Below the pieces are notes generated by a model. The model made no database searches, was not told where the DNA came from, and was given only the letters and a program-made list of their open reading frames with translations. A DNA stretch of 64,000 nt. Source: Rheinheimera faecalis (lineage in GTDB: Bacteria > Pseudomonadota > Gammaproteobacteria > Enterobacterales > Alteromonadaceae). Numbering within the stretch: position 1 is the stretch's first letter; every line of letters starts with the position of its first letter. Shown here piece by piece: positions 53,652 to 63,461 of this stretch. A program made the translations under genes and the position numbers. The DNA is taken from NCBI RefSeq assembly GCF_021290965.1, contig NZ_JAJOYT010000001.1, forward strand, positions 496,001 through 560,000, in the 5' to 3' direction.

Positions 53652-54182
53652 ATGGCAACTGTAGGTATATTTTTTGGTAGCGATACAGGTAACACTGAAC
53701 ATATCGCAAAAATGATTCAAAAAGAGCTGGGCAAACATTTGTTTGATGTGATGGATATTGCCAAAAGCACAAAAGAACAAATTGCCGGTTATGATTTGTT
53801 GCTGTTAGGTATTCCAACCTGGTATTACGGTGAAGCCCAATGTGATTGGGATGACTTCTTTCCAGAGCTTGAACATATCGACTTTAACAACAAGTTAGTA
53901 GCGATTTTTGGCTGTGGTGATCAGGAAGATTATGCCGAATATTTCCTTGATGCTATGGGCACCCTACGTGACATTATCGAGCCGAAAGGCGCCATTATTG
54001 TTGGACACTGGCCAACCAAAGGCTACAACTTTGTTGCCTCCAAAGCACTGGCAGACAACGATCATTTTGTTGGTTTAGGCATAGACGAAGACCGTCAGCC
54101 AGAACTGACGGAACAACGTGTCAAGCAGTGGTGCAAACAGATTTATGATGAACTGAGCTTAAAAGAGCTGGAAAATCTGTAA
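53652..54182 (+). CDS. fldA: Flavodoxin FldA
   Basis: The 176-residue long-chain flavodoxin is an FMN electron carrier for reductive biosynthesis. The phosphate loop is FFGSDTGNTEHIAKMI, the FMN-flanking Trp/Tyr regions are IPTWYYGEAQCDWDD and FGCGDQEDYAEYFLDAMG, and PTKGYNFVASKA follows. It lies upstream of fur, as in E. coli, though here a DUF4442 gene on the other strand comes between. Confidence 0.96.
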   Translation: MATVGIFFGSDTGNTEHIAKMIQKELGKHLFDVMDIAKSTKEQIAGYDLLLLGIPTWYYGEAQCDWDDFFPELEHIDFNNKLVAIFGCGDQEDYAEYFLDAMGTLRDIIEPKGAIIVGHWPTKGYNFVASKALADNDHFVGLGIDEDRQPELTEQRVKQWCKQIYDELSLKELENL

Positions 54183-54185
54183 TCA

Positions 54186-54219
54186 TAAAAGGTCAGAGCC
54201 AAGGCTCTGACCTTTTTTT
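54186..54219. terminator. Terminator of fldA (bidirectional)
   Basis: AAAAGGTCAGAGCC pairs with GGCTCTGACCTTTT, followed by more T. It abuts the end of the convergent DUF4442 gene. Confidence 0.9.
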
Positions 54220-54694
54220 ATTGAGATGTATCGCGGTATTTAGGCTTTTTGCGAATATACACCTTACGTTTGACCTCGCACACCAACTCGCCTTTGTTGT
54301 CTTTCACATGCACTACAAAATCAGGGAAATACTTCTCACCTGCTTCGGTCTGCTGTTTGATATGCTCAAGCTCATTATCTGTCAGCACAAACTCAGCTGT
54401 TAATTTGCCACGACCCGGTGTGATGTAGTTAATATCGGCTTGTTTATCCCACACCATATACTCTTTGCCCAAAGCCCCCATCAGCATCAATGGATAAATA
54501 GGATCGGTCATCGCAAACATAGAGCCACCAAACTGGCTGCTATTGATATTGCGGGTCCAGGGCCGGTTTTTCAGCTCAACCTTGCAATACCTGTAGTCTT
54601 GCGATAACTCCACCACCTTAATGCCTGTGAAAAAAAACGGTGGCCACAAATTTAATAAATGCCGCATTACGGCCGGATTAAACGCCCAACGCAT
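54218..54694 (-). CDS. DUF4442 hotdog-fold protein (thioesterase-like)
   Basis: The 158-residue protein matches DUF4442: NLWPPFFFTGIKVVELSQDY, then NSSQFGGSMFAMTDPIYPLM at the position of the hotdog helix, and DKQADINYITPGRGKLTAEF. Family members are likely acyl thioesterases of unknown substrate. It stands alone, between fldA and fur on the opposite strand. Confidence 0.85.
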   Translation of the reverse strand: MRWAFNPAVMRHLLNLWPPFFFTGIKVVELSQDYRYCKVELKNRPWTRNINSSQFGGSMFAMTDPIYPLMLMGALGKEYMVWDKQADINYITPGRGKLTAEFVLTDNELEHIKQQTEAGEKYFPDFVVHVKDNKGELVCEVKRKVYIRKKPKYRDTSQ

Positions 54695-54847
54695 AAGAAA
54701 CCTCTGGTAAGACCTGTTGATCAGGATTCTAACGCCTTGTTTGTGCTTTGTCTGCGCTTTGCTGGTATTAATGGGCAGATTTATAGGTTGCTTCTGTCGT
54801 TAATGGCCTTATAATCATTTGAAATTCAAGAAAGAGTACAACAGTCC

Positions 54848-55288
54848 ATGTCAGATCATAATACCGAATTGCGTAAAGCAGGCCTCAAGGTCACCCTGCC
54901 ACGAGTGAAGATCCTCGATATTTTGCAAGATCCTAATCATCAGCACATCAGCGCTGAAGATGTGTATAAGATTTTGCTGGAATTAGGTGAAGATATTGGT
55001 CTGGCGACTGTATACCGTGTGTTAAACCAGTTTGATGATGCAGGCATAGTGTCGCGTCATCATTTTGAAGGTGGCAAATCGGTATTCGAATTAAGCCGTA
55101 TGGATCACCACGATCACCTGGTGTGCTTAAACTGCGGTAAAGTCATTGAGTTTGAAGACGATGATATCGAACGTAAGCAACTGGAAATTTCTGAGAAAAA
55201 CGGTATTAAGTTAACTCACCACAGTTTATATCTGTATGGTGAGTGCGTGGATAAAAAGTCCTGCGAAGAAACCCGTAACAGCAAATAA
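54848..55288 (+). CDS. fur: Ferric uptake regulator Fur
   Basis: The 146-residue Fe2+-dependent repressor has a winged-helix N-terminus (LRKAGLKVTLPRVKILDIL, EDIGLATVYRVLNQFDDAGI). Its metal-binding/dimerisation part has HHDHLVCLNCGKVIEF and a second Cys pair in GECVDKKSC. It is a likely regulator of the Fur-boxed TonB receptor at 11.4 kb. A tandem 49-bp repeat and a terminator follow. Confidence 0.97.
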   Translation: MSDHNTELRKAGLKVTLPRVKILDILQDPNHQHISAEDVYKILLELGEDIGLATVYRVLNQFDDAGIVSRHHFEGGKSVFELSRMDHHDHLVCLNCGKVIEFEDDDIERKQLEISEKNGIKLTHHSLYLYGECVDKKSCEETRNSK

Positions 55289-55313
55289 GTCGCTGACTTA
55301 GTTGCATTGTTAA

Positions 55314-55411
55314 ATCGCCGAAAATATGCTCCTGCATTTTCGGCATACCGTACGTCCTGTACATCGCCGAAAATATGCTCCTGCATTTTCGGCATACCGT
55401 ACGTCCTGTAC
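55314..55411 (+). repeat. Two perfect tandem copies of a 49-bp unit after fur
   Basis: Units 55314-55362 and 55363-55411 are identical. Each contains GCCGAAAAT pairing with ATTTTCGGC around ATGCTCCTGC, followed by CATACC and GTACGTCCTGTAC. Two copies with no spacer argue for a tandem mobile or slippage repeat, not a CRISPR. Confidence 0.9.
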
Positions 55412-55413
55412 AT

Positions 55414-55439
55414 AAACCGGCTGCTATGCCGGTTTTTTT
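55414..55439 (+). terminator. Terminator of fur
   Basis: AAACCGGC pairs with GCCGGTTT, followed by four more T. The first half overlaps the last codons of the convergent gene. Confidence 0.88.
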
Positions 55440-56380
55440 GTGCCTGTTAAAATCTGCTCCGTTAAATACTCTACTTCATTAGCCCAACAGCACTCAGGCC
55501 GTGGCTGATGCACACCAAACTGGCCTTTGAGGGGTCTGCAGTGAGTAATCGCATTTCGCAATAATTCCGGAACTTCAGCCACACCATAACAAGCACCTAA
55601 TAAAGCACCGGCCACAGCAGCATTGTTAGCCGTATCTCCACCTCGTTTCAGAGTGTCCAGCATGCCATCCAGATAATCCTGGGCATACAACAGCTGCCAG
55701 ATGGCATTCTGAAAACACACCAGCACCGGAGTATCTGACATTTCAGCATCGGTGGGAGGCATAAATAGCGCCTGATCAATAGTGCGGATAATACGCTTAT
55801 CTACTTTTAACTGTGACGCCCAGTCTTTGATCAATTGGTACAACTCATCGGCACTGCAGTCGTTTTCCAGTACATGACCAAGTGCCATCGCATACAAGCC
55901 ACTGATTTGCTGGCATAACATATTCGGATGGGTTAATGCGGTATCAGCCATAGCCCAGGCCGCTAACTGAGGTAAAGATTGATAAGGCACCATTAAAGCA
56001 ATGGGCGCCACGCGAGCCAAAGCTGTAGTTGCACTGGACTCCTCGTCCTGTTCACTCAGCAAAGCACGCTTTAATTCGTCAGGTACGGAAAAGGGTTCGG
56101 TTCTGAGCCAGTATTCATAAGCCTGCCAGGCACCATCTTCCTGATACTCACCATAATGAGCTAACAGGCGGCATAACAACACGGCTAACTCACCGCTGTC
56201 GGTCGGCTGACCAGACAAAGTCTGCCAGGGGTTTTGCAGTAAAATTTCATTCAGGTCAAAGCCTAGCCGCTCATCACGTTCGTTTTGCTCAAGACCTTCA
56301 ACGGCGGAACCTAAAACTTCTCCGGCCAATAAGCCATACATCAAACCAAGGGCTTTGGATTTGAGCACCGGATCGCTCAT
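55424..56380 (-). CDS. ADP-ribosylglycohydrolase (DraG) family protein with altered metal motifs
   Basis: The 318-residue protein has the all-helical DraG layout. It begins SKALGLMYGLLAGEVLGSAV, then GQPTDSGELAVLLCRLLA where typical members have a TDDT motif. In the C-terminal half it has KRGGDTANNAAVAGALLGAC, where typical members have GGDTDTNAA. One Asp is therefore replaced in each metal site. DraG enzymes remove ADP-ribose from Arg or other groups. Activity here may be reduced or changed. The gene is intact and ends inside the fur terminator. Confidence 0.85.
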   Translation of the reverse strand: MSDPVLKSKALGLMYGLLAGEVLGSAVEGLEQNERDERLGFDLNEILLQNPWQTLSGQPTDSGELAVLLCRLLAHYGEYQEDGAWQAYEYWLRTEPFSVPDELKRALLSEQDEESSATTALARVAPIALMVPYQSLPQLAAWAMADTALTHPNMLCQQISGLYAMALGHVLENDCSADELYQLIKDWASQLKVDKRIIRTIDQALFMPPTDAEMSDTPVLVCFQNAIWQLLYAQDYLDGMLDTLKRGGDTANNAAVAGALLGACYGVAEVPELLRNAITHCRPLKGQFGVHQPRPECCWANEVEYLTEQILTGTKKPA

Positions 56381-56506
56381 GCTGACCTCCGTTGTAATAA
56401 AGCCTTAAGCGGCTAATTTTTACGCATAACTAATTTATAAGGTATTGCAGCAAAGAAGCCAAGTACTTCGCTTTAAAATCAATTAAATAGCTCATTTTTA
56501 AAAAGA

Positions 56507-56534
56507 CAAAAGCCAGCATTGAGGCTGGCTTTTG
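56507..56534 (-). terminator. Terminator of ppsA
   Basis: CAAAAGCCAGC pairs with GCTGGCTTTTG, followed by a T-rich run on the minus strand, 17 nt after the stop. Confidence 0.9.
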
Positions 56535-56550
56535 GTTTAATCAGTGCAAC

Positions 56551-58926
56551 TTACTGACCGTATTTTTCAGCCAGATACAACCAGGTTTCTAATACGGTAT
56601 CAGGGTTTAATGACACTGAATCGATACCTTGATCCATCAGCCATGCCGCAAAGTCTTCGTGATCTGAAGGGCCCTGACCACAAATACCGACGTACTTGCC
56701 TTTGGCTTTCGCGGTTTGTATCGCCATAGACAGCAGCTTTTTAATAGCCGGGTTACGTTCATCAAACAGATGCGCTATCAAACCACTGTCGCGATCTAAA
56801 CCTAAGGTCAGCTGAGTTAAGTCATTTGAGCCGATGGAGAAACCATCAAAATACTCAAGGAACTCTTCAGCCAGTAAGCAGTTGGACGGCAATTCACACA
56901 TCATAATAACTTTTAAGCCATTATCACCGCGCTTCAGGCCATGAGCTTCCAGCAGTTCAATCACAGCTTTGGCTTCTTCCAGTGTGCGAACGAATGGGAT
57001 CATCACTTCAACATTGGTAAAGCCCATCTCATTACGAACCCGTTTTAAGGCTTCACATTCCATCGCAAAACAGTCACGGAAATCTTCAGAGATGTAACGC
57101 GATGCACCACGGAAGCCAATCATAGGGTTTTCTTCGTGTGGCTCGTACTGACGACCACCAACCAGATTGGCGTATTCGTTCGACTTAAAGTCGGACATCC
57201 GCACTATCACCCGCTCTGGCGAGAAGGCAGCTGCCAGGGTAGAAATACCTTCAACCAGCTTCATAGTGTAAAACTCGACCGGAGAGCTGTACCCCGCCAT
57301 CATTTCACTGATGGTGGCTTTAAGCTCATCGGTTTGAGCGTCAAAGTTCAGCAAGGCTTTTGGATGCACACCAATCATACGGTTGATAATAAATTCCAGA
57401 CGGGCTAAGCCAATACCAGCGTGTGGTAACTTGGCAAAGGAAAACGCACGTTCAGGATTACCAACGTTCATCATGATTTTCATCTTAAGCGCTGGCATTT
57501 TGTCTACACGTGAGGTCATCACGTCAAAACCTAAAATACCCTCGTAGACAAAACCTGTGTCGCCTTCAGCACAGGAGACTGTCACATCCTGACCATTTTT
57601 GATTTTTTTAGTCGCATCACCACAACCCACTACAGCTGGGATACCCAGTTCACGCGCAATAATAGCGGCGTGACAAGTACGGCCACCACGGTTGGTGACA
57701 ATAGCTGAAGCGCGTTTCATGATAGGTTCCCAGTCCGGGTCTGTCATGTCGGTGACTAACACATCACCTGGCTGGATCTGATCCATATCAGCGATGCTGG
57801 CGAGGACTTTGGCTTTGCCTGAACCAATTTTATGACCAATGGCGCGACCTTCAACAACAATTGGTGCTGTGCCTTTGAGCTGGAAGCGTTCCATTTCGTT
57901 GCTGTCTTCGCGGCTACGCACAGTTTCAGGGCGGGCCTGGACTATATACAGCTTACCGTCCTGACCATCTTTGGCCCACTCGATATCCATAGCACGGCCA
58001 TAGTGTTTTTCGATGATAATGGCTTGTTTCGCCAATTCCTGCACTTCAGCGTCCGTGAGTGAAAACTGCTGACGATTCGCTGCAGGCACATCTTCGATAA
58101 CAACTTGTTTGCCATGGCTCAAATCTTTGGAATACACCATCTGTAACAGCTTACTGCCCAAATTACGGCGTACTACAGCAGGACGACCTGCCATCACAGT
58201 CGGCTTATGTACATAAAATTCGTCAGGGTTTACCGCGCCTTGTACCACCATTTCGCCTAAACCGTAGGACGAGGTGACAAAGACTACATCTTCAAAACCT
58301 GATTCAGTGTCGATACTGAACATCACACCTGAGGCAGATAAATCAGAACGCACCATACGCTGTACACCAGCAGATAAGGCCACCCCACGGTGGTCGTAGC
58401 CCTGATGCACACGATACGAAATAGCGCGGTCGTTAAATAATGACGCAAATACGTGTTTAATGGCTTCAATCACATGAGCATAACCACGTACGTTTAAGAA
58501 AGTTTCCTGCTGACCCGCAAAAGAAGCATCCGGCATATCTTCAGCTGTGGCTGATGAACGCACTGCAAAGGAGACATCTTCAGCACAACCTTGTTGCAGC
58601 TGTTGATAGGAAGTTTGAATGGCTTGCTCAAATTCAGCCTGAAATGGTGTGTCGATCACCCATTGGCGAATTTGCGCACCAGCTTTTGCAAGGGCATTTA
58701 CATCATCAACGTTTAATCCATCCAGCAGTTGATAAATACGCTCGTTAAGACCACTCTGTTCAAGAAATTGATTAAAGGCATAAGCTGTGGTGGCAAAACC
58801 ACCAGGAACTTGTACCCCTGCATTTGCCAGGTTACTGATCATTTCACCTAATGAAGCATTTTTTCCGCCAACGCGAGGAACGTCGTGCATGCCCAGGTCC
58901 TGGTACCAAACAACGAATTCTTGCAC
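56551..58926 (-). CDS. ppsA: Phosphoenolpyruvate synthase
   Basis: The 791-residue enzyme makes PEP from pyruvate and ATP. It has an N-terminal ATP-grasp part ([30 protein letters not shown]), the phospho-His domain ([20 protein letters not shown]) and a C-terminal PEP/pyruvate domain ([37 protein letters not shown]). It is divergent from the gene of its regulator PSRP, which inactivates it by threonine phosphorylation. A 14-bp palindrome lies 29 nt before the ATG. Confidence 0.97.
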   Translation of the reverse strand: MQEFVVWYQDLGMHDVPRVGGKNASLGEMISNLANAGVQVPGGFATTAYAFNQFLEQSGLNERIYQLLDGLNVDDVNALAKAGAQIRQWVIDTPFQAEFEQAIQTSYQQLQQGCAEDVSFAVRSSATAEDMPDASFAGQQETFLNVRGYAHVIEAIKHVFASLFNDRAISYRVHQGYDHRGVALSAGVQRMVRSDLSASGVMFSIDTESGFEDVVFVTSSYGLGEMVVQGAVNPDEFYVHKPTVMAGRPAVVRRNLGSKLLQMVYSKDLSHGKQVVIEDVPAANRQQFSLTDAEVQELAKQAIIIEKHYGRAMDIEWAKDGQDGKLYIVQARPETVRSREDSNEMERFQLKGTAPIVVEGRAIGHKIGSGKAKVLASIADMDQIQPGDVLVTDMTDPDWEPIMKRASAIVTNRGGRTCHAAIIARELGIPAVVGCGDATKKIKNGQDVTVSCAEGDTGFVYEGILGFDVMTSRVDKMPALKMKIMMNVGNPERAFSFAKLPHAGIGLARLEFIINRMIGVHPKALLNFDAQTDELKATISEMMAGYSSPVEFYTMKLVEGISTLAAAFSPERVIVRMSDFKSNEYANLVGGRQYEPHEENPMIGFRGASRYISEDFRDCFAMECEALKRVRNEMGFTNVEVMIPFVRTLEEAKAVIELLEAHGLKRGDNGLKVIMMCELPSNCLLAEEFLEYFDGFSIGSNDLTQLTLGLDRDSGLIAHLFDERNPAIKKLLSMAIQTAKAKGKYVGICGQGPSDHEDFAAWLMDQGIDSVSLNPDTVLETWLYLAEKYGQ

Positions 58927-58954
58927 AATGAGTCTCCAATTTTTGTTGCAGGTT

Positions 58955-58968
58955 ATGTAAGCTTACAT
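58955..58968. promoter_or_regulatory. Palindrome ATGTAAGCTTACAT in the ppsA leader
   Basis: A perfect 14-bp palindrome just upstream of ppsA. It has the HexR half-sites TGTAA/TTACA, but with a 2-bp centre. The regulator is unknown. Confidence 0.45.
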
Positions 58969-59064
58969 GGCCAGCCACATAAGCAACTTAATTCTACACT
59001 GGCGTGAAAGCTAAATAAAACCTTAATTTTTATGTAATTTAATAACGACAAAATGGAGAAAATC

Positions 59065-59874
59065 GTGAGAACAGCCTTTTATATATCTGATGGTACAGGC
59101 ATTACCTCTGAAGTGTTCGGGCACGCTCTATTGTCACTGTTTCCGGCAGAATTCGACCATGTAACCATCCCATTTGTTGAAACTAAAGAGATCGCCTTAC
59201 AAGCCAAACAACGGATAAACGATCGTTATAAAACAACCGGAATTCGCCCTTTGATTTTTCAGACCTTTGTGGATGAAGAATTACGGCAGATCATTAACAG
59301 CAGCGATGGTGTCTGTTACGACTTTTTAAATGCCTTTATCGAGCCAATGCAAAAGGAATTAGGCATAGCTGCTATGCCCAAAACTCATCGCACTCACAGC
59401 ATTCATGAAAAAACCTATGATTTCCGTATTGATGCGGTCAACTATGCGCTGGCCAATGACGATGGGGTGAATTTAAAGGAATATGCCAAAGCCGACATTA
59501 TTCTGGTGGGCGTCAGTCGCTCAGGTAAAACCCCGACCAGTTTATATCTGGCGCTGCAGTATGGTATCAAAGCCGCAAACTACCCTTTTGTGCAGGAAGA
59601 CATGGATATGTTGCGATTGCCGGATGAGCTGAAAAAGCAAAAAGCCAAGCTGTTTGGCCTGACCATTACACCAGAGCGTTTAAGTAAAATTCGTGAGCAG
59701 CGCCGCCCAGGCAGCAAGTATGCGTCACTACGGCAATGCAAACTGGAATTAGATGAAGTAGAAGCCTTGTATCAAAAGGAAAAAATTCCGTTTTTAAACT
59801 CAACTCATTTATCCATCGAAGAGATATCGGCGAAGATTTTGTCGCAAACCGGCTTAAAACGACAGAAGTACTAA
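59065..59874 (+). CDS. ppsR: PEP synthase regulatory protein (PSRP, DUF299)
   Basis: The 269-residue bifunctional kinase/pyrophosphorylase acts on PpsA. Features are FYISDGTGITSEVFGHALLS, HRTHSIHEKTYDFRIDAVNY, the P-loop VGVSRSGKTPTSLYLALQYG, and LFGLTITPERLSKIREQRRP. I prefer the GTG at 59065, which has GGAG 6 nt upstream and the short N-terminus usual in relatives. The ATG at 59053 lacks a ribosome site. It is divergent from ppsA across about 140 nt. Confidence 0.93.
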   Translation: MRTAFYISDGTGITSEVFGHALLSLFPAEFDHVTIPFVETKEIALQAKQRINDRYKTTGIRPLIFQTFVDEELRQIINSSDGVCYDFLNAFIEPMQKELGIAAMPKTHRTHSIHEKTYDFRIDAVNYALANDDGVNLKEYAKADIILVGVSRSGKTPTSLYLALQYGIKAANYPFVQEDMDMLRLPDELKKQKAKLFGLTITPERLSKIREQRRPGSKYASLRQCKLELDEVEALYQKEKIPFLNSTHLSIEEISAKILSQTGLKRQKY

Positions 59875-59887
59875 CGGCTTTGACGGA

Positions 59888-60979
59888 CTAAGACCTTTGA
59901 CTACCACCGGCCTCTTGCAGCAGTTGTGTGATATGCAAGGGGCAAAGCCGGATAGGTTCGCCCTGCTCTTTGCGTTTCACCAGTTGCACCAGTAGTCTGT
60001 TGACGGGTGCATCCAGCTTTAACTGCTCTGCCAAAGTGACGACAGCACCATTTAAAAACGCGATTTCAGTCGCTTTACCTGCCTGAATGTCATCCCACAT
60101 CGACGAACGCGCATCAGGTGATATCGCCAGCATTTTTCTTGCCAGCTGTTTGAACAACCAGTTGGGTGTTTGCAGCAAAAGTGGAATATAGCTGTTGGGG
60201 ATAGAGGTATAAGAATAGGTCTTTATATTCAGACGCCTACATAAACCCAACAGCTCCTTCATCGCAGCTGCGAGCAATAATCGATAAGGACGCTGCAGCA
60301 ACTGCTGCTGCAACGGCAAGTCAGAGAGTGCATTAATGGCATTATTGAGATTCAGCAGCAATTTACCAAATTCAGCTGCTTTGACATTCTCCAGTTGTTT
60401 TGACGTGATGCCCTGATGGTGCAGCTGTTCCAGCACAGCCCCAATTCGTGGATCGTCACTCTTTTGCCATATCATGTCTGCACCCGTGGTGCGAACATAA
60501 AAACCCGGGCTTATTTTCACCACATTAAAAGGCACTATGGCTCTGAGCACAGTCTGAAGTAAAAACTGTTGATATAAAGGTGCTACAGCGACACCATTTT
60601 GCATGGCCACGACCAGACAGTCAGCAGACAGATAATGAGCCAGTTGGGGAAGTAAGGTTTCCAGATCTAAAGCTTTTACCGTCACCAGCACCAGCTGTGC
60701 GGTGCGAAGAGCTTCAAATTCTGTATAAACGGCAGGTGATGTTAGCCGATGACAGGCCCCGTCTAAATCCTGTGCCGTTAAGCCATAAGCTGCGGCCTCA
60801 AGCGCCATTCGTTCGCGCCCGATAAAGATCAGGTCAAATTCAGAGGATTGAGCAAGCATAGTGCCTAGGTAACAACCTATAGCGCCGGCTCCTACTATGG
60901 CAATACGCAAAGATGCTGAACTTTTGCCTGAATAATCAGACAAGAGTTCAGCAACTGGTTTTTTATTTGCGGACCGCAC
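59888..60979 (-). CDS. Ketopantoate reductase (PanE/ApbA) family protein
   Basis: The 363-residue protein has the Rossmann loop [20 protein letters not shown] after a 23-residue leader. It has the PanE N-domain ([32 protein letters not shown]) and the C-domain helix [20 protein letters not shown], with the catalytic Lys and Asn. [20 protein letters not shown] is the typical late motif. Substrate may be ketopantoate, but paralogues vary. The only start that covers the domain is a GTG that overlaps the aroG end by 17 nt, so translation is probably coupled to DAHP synthase. Confidence 0.85.
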   Translation of the reverse strand: MRSANKKPVAELLSDYSGKSSASLRIAIVGAGAIGCYLGTMLAQSSEFDLIFIGRERMALEAAAYGLTAQDLDGACHRLTSPAVYTEFEALRTAQLVLVTVKALDLETLLPQLAHYLSADCLVVAMQNGVAVAPLYQQFLLQTVLRAIVPFNVVKISPGFYVRTTGADMIWQKSDDPRIGAVLEQLHHQGITSKQLENVKAAEFGKLLLNLNNAINALSDLPLQQQLLQRPYRLLLAAAMKELLGLCRRLNIKTYSYTSIPNSYIPLLLQTPNWLFKQLARKMLAISPDARSSMWDDIQAGKATEIAFLNGAVVTLAEQLKLDAPVNRLLVQLVKRKEQGEPIRLCPLHITQLLQEAGGSQRS

Positions 60980-62312
60980 GAAGGGTATCTGCGATCAGAA
61001 ATGCCAGTTCCAGCACCTGATCTGAATTTAATCGAGGATCACACTGAGTGGTGTAACGCTTGCTTAAATCGTTTTCAGACAAACCATAAGCGCCACCTGT
61101 ACATTCAGTGACGTTATCGCCTGTCATTTCCAGGTGGATACCACCGGCATGAGTGCCTTCAGCCTGATGCACCGCAAAGAAATAACGGATTTCACGCAAA
61201 ATGGCTTCAAAATCACGGGTTTTGTAGTCGTTGCTGGCTTTGACGGTATTGCCATGCATAGGATCTGAACTCCAGACCACTTTGCGGCCTTCGCGCTCGA
61301 CCCGACGCACTAAAGCAGGTAACTTCTCCGCTAATTTATCAGCGCCCATCCGGGTGATTAAGGTCAAACGGCCAGGAATGTTGTCTGGATTTAACGCGTC
61401 GATAAGGCGCAATAAATCTACTTCATCCATACCTGGGCCCACTTTCACACCCACAGGGTTTTTGATGCCACGGAAAAACTCAAGATGAGCATGATCCAAC
61501 TGACGGGTGCGCTCGCCTATCCAGACCATGTGGGCTGAACAATCGTACCATTCGCCTGTTAACGAATCACGGCGGGTTAAGGCCTCTTCGTAGTTCAGCA
61601 ACAGCGCTTCATGCGAGGTATATAAAGATGTTTCGCGAATAGACGGCGAGTTTTCTGCCGTAATACCGCAAATTTCCATAAACCGCAGTGCTTCCTGAAT
61701 ACGCTGGGCCACATCCTGGTAGCGGCCTTTCAATGGATTGGCGTCAACAAAACCCAGATTCCAGCGGCTGACCTGATGCAGGTCTGCTAATCCACCTTGT
61801 GCAAAAGCACGTAACAAATTTAAGGTGGCTGCAGAATGATGGTAAGCCGTCATCAAACGATTTGGGTCTGGCTTACGGGCCTCTGCTGTGAATTCAAAGC
61901 TGTTGACTATATCACCACGGTAGCTTGGGTGAGATACACCAGCTATGGTTTCTAAATCGCTGGAGCGAGGCTTGGCATATTGGCCAGCCATACGTGCTAC
62001 TTTGACTACAGGACAACCGCCGGCAAAGGTGAGTACCACAGCCATTTGCAGTAATACTTTAAAAGTGTCACGAATTTTTGGTGCATTAAAGTCACTAAAG
62101 CTCTCCGCACAATCTCCGCCTTGCAGTAAAAATGCTTTGCCTTCAGCCACTTGTCCAAGCTGACTAAAGAGATCACGAGTCTCTTGCGCAAACACCAAAG
62201 GCGGATATTTGTGCAATTGCTGCTCAACAGTGCTGAGTAAAGCCTGATCATCGTAATGAGGTTGTTGTTGGATTGGAAAAGCTCGCCAACTTTGAGGCGT
62301 CCAGGTCGTCAC
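60963..62312 (-). CDS. Class II DAHP synthase (3-deoxy-7-phosphoheptulonate synthase)
   Basis: The 449-residue protein catalyses the first step of the shikimate pathway. It is of the plant/mycobacterial type: [66 protein letters not shown], and the metal region [20 protein letters not shown]. It is unlike the E. coli AroF/G/H class I enzymes, so feedback control may differ. It overlaps the downstream PanE-like gene. Confidence 0.95.
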   Translation of the reverse strand: MTTWTPQSWRAFPIQQQPHYDDQALLSTVEQQLHKYPPLVFAQETRDLFSQLGQVAEGKAFLLQGGDCAESFSDFNAPKIRDTFKVLLQMAVVLTFAGGCPVVKVARMAGQYAKPRSSDLETIAGVSHPSYRGDIVNSFEFTAEARKPDPNRLMTAYHHSAATLNLLRAFAQGGLADLHQVSRWNLGFVDANPLKGRYQDVAQRIQEALRFMEICGITAENSPSIRETSLYTSHEALLLNYEEALTRRDSLTGEWYDCSAHMVWIGERTRQLDHAHLEFFRGIKNPVGVKVGPGMDEVDLLRLIDALNPDNIPGRLTLITRMGADKLAEKLPALVRRVEREGRKVVWSSDPMHGNTVKASNDYKTRDFEAILREIRYFFAVHQAEGTHAGGIHLEMTGDNVTECTGGAYGLSENDLSKRYTTQCDPRLNSDQVLELAFLIADTLRAVRK

Positions 62313-62546
62313 TTTAAGTAGTCCTATAGTTTTGAATTGATAGTTAAGGTCACTAGGTTATTTATCCGCAGACAAAGTAAATTTATTGGCGGCTAAATTC
62401 AATGCTTAAATGAGTATATTGCGCTGAAATCTGCAAATAGTGCGAAATTTATCGGCAAAAACACCCAGATGTCTAAACATCTGAAAATATCAAGCCTTTT
62501 TTAGCAAGCTTTCCAGGCTGAAAACGGCATTTCCAGCGGAGCTTTT

Positions 62547-63461
62547 ATGGCGGAAATTCAGGCTTTACAGCAGTTAGAACAAAAGCTGAATCAGGTGATT
62601 TTAGGCAAACCTCAAGCAGTGCGACTGGCCTTGTGTTGTTTGTTGTCTGAAGGCCATTTACTGATTGAGGATTTGCCGGGTTTAGGCAAAACCACCCTCG
62701 CCCATGCATTGGCGCTCAGCCTTGGTGTTCATTACAAAAGAGTGCAATTTACTAACGATATGTTGCCTGCGGATTTGCTGGGGCAGTCGGTGTTTTTAAG
62801 AGATACCCAGGAGTTCCAATTCAGAAATGGCCCGATTTTCAGTCAAATTTTATTAGCCGATGAAATCAACAGAGCCAGTCCCCGTACTCAAAGTGCCTTA
62901 TTAGAAGCTATGGAAGAAAAACAGGTGTCTATCGATGGCTTGTCTTATGCGCTGCCTAAACCCTTTTTTGTTATTGCGACCCAAAATCCATTGTTTCATG
63001 CCGGCACCAATGCCTTGCCTGAATCTCAGCTCGACCGTTTCCTGATGCGTCTTGCGCTTGGCTTTCCTGATCTGCAGACCGAAAAACTTATTTTGCAGCA
63101 GGATCATGGTCAATCCAGACTGGAAGGACTAGCTCCTTGTTTAGATGAGCTGCAGTTGATGACACTGCAGCAGCAGGTCGTGCAGGTCAAAGTCAGTGAT
63201 GCGCTGCTTGATTATCTGCTGGCATTGGTTACACAAAGCCGTCAGCAGCAGGATTGCCTGCCGCTGTCGCCACGCGCAGCAAAGGCCTTGCTTCGGGCCA
63301 CTAAAGCTTTTGCTTTGTTATCTGGCCGTCATTTTGCCACAGCCGAGGATGTACAACAGGTGTTTCCCTCTGTAGCTGAACACAGGCTCAATCCAGGCAG
63401 CTCCAGAGACAATAAAAGCCTGAGCCTGCAGTTATTACGTCAGGTGCCTTGCCCTTTATGA
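62547..63461 (+). CDS. MoxR-family AAA+ ATPase
   Basis: The 304-residue MoxR ATPase has Walker A LPGLGKTTLAHALAL, Walker B ILLADEINRASPRTQSALLE with MEEKQVSIDG, sensor 1 FFVIATQNPLFHAGTNALPE, and arginine-finger region ESQLDRFLMRL. MoxR proteins act as chaperone-like partners of VWA-domain proteins and are usually followed by DUF58 genes. Here a DUF58 gene overlaps by ATGA, as expected. VWA partners may follow beyond the window. Confidence 0.94.
   Translation: MAEIQALQQLEQKLNQVILGKPQAVRLALCCLLSEGHLLIEDLPGLGKTTLAHALALSLGVHYKRVQFTNDMLPADLLGQSVFLRDTQEFQFRNGPIFSQILLADEINRASPRTQSALLEAMEEKQVSIDGLSYALPKPFFVIATQNPLFHAGTNALPESQLDRFLMRLALGFPDLQTEKLILQQDHGQSRLEGLAPCLDELQLMTLQQQVVQVKVSDALLDYLLALVTQSRQQQDCLPLSPRAAKALLRATKAFALLSGRHFATAEDVQQVFPSVAEHRLNPGSSRDNKSLSLQLLRQVPCPL

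Noticed and set aside
55314-55411. CRISPR-like repeat
   Set aside because: Two contiguous identical units with no spacer between them and no cas genes.
55216-55413. 65-codon minus-strand ORF over the tandem repeat
   Set aside because: Its residues (QEHIFGDVQDVR repeated) come only from translating the duplicated unit. There is no ribosome site and it is antisense to fur.
59033-59047. HexR-like sequence TGTAATTTAATAACG before the PSRP gene
   Set aside because: Three mismatches, and one half-site is lost. In A/T-rich intergenic DNA this is not significant without a matrix score.
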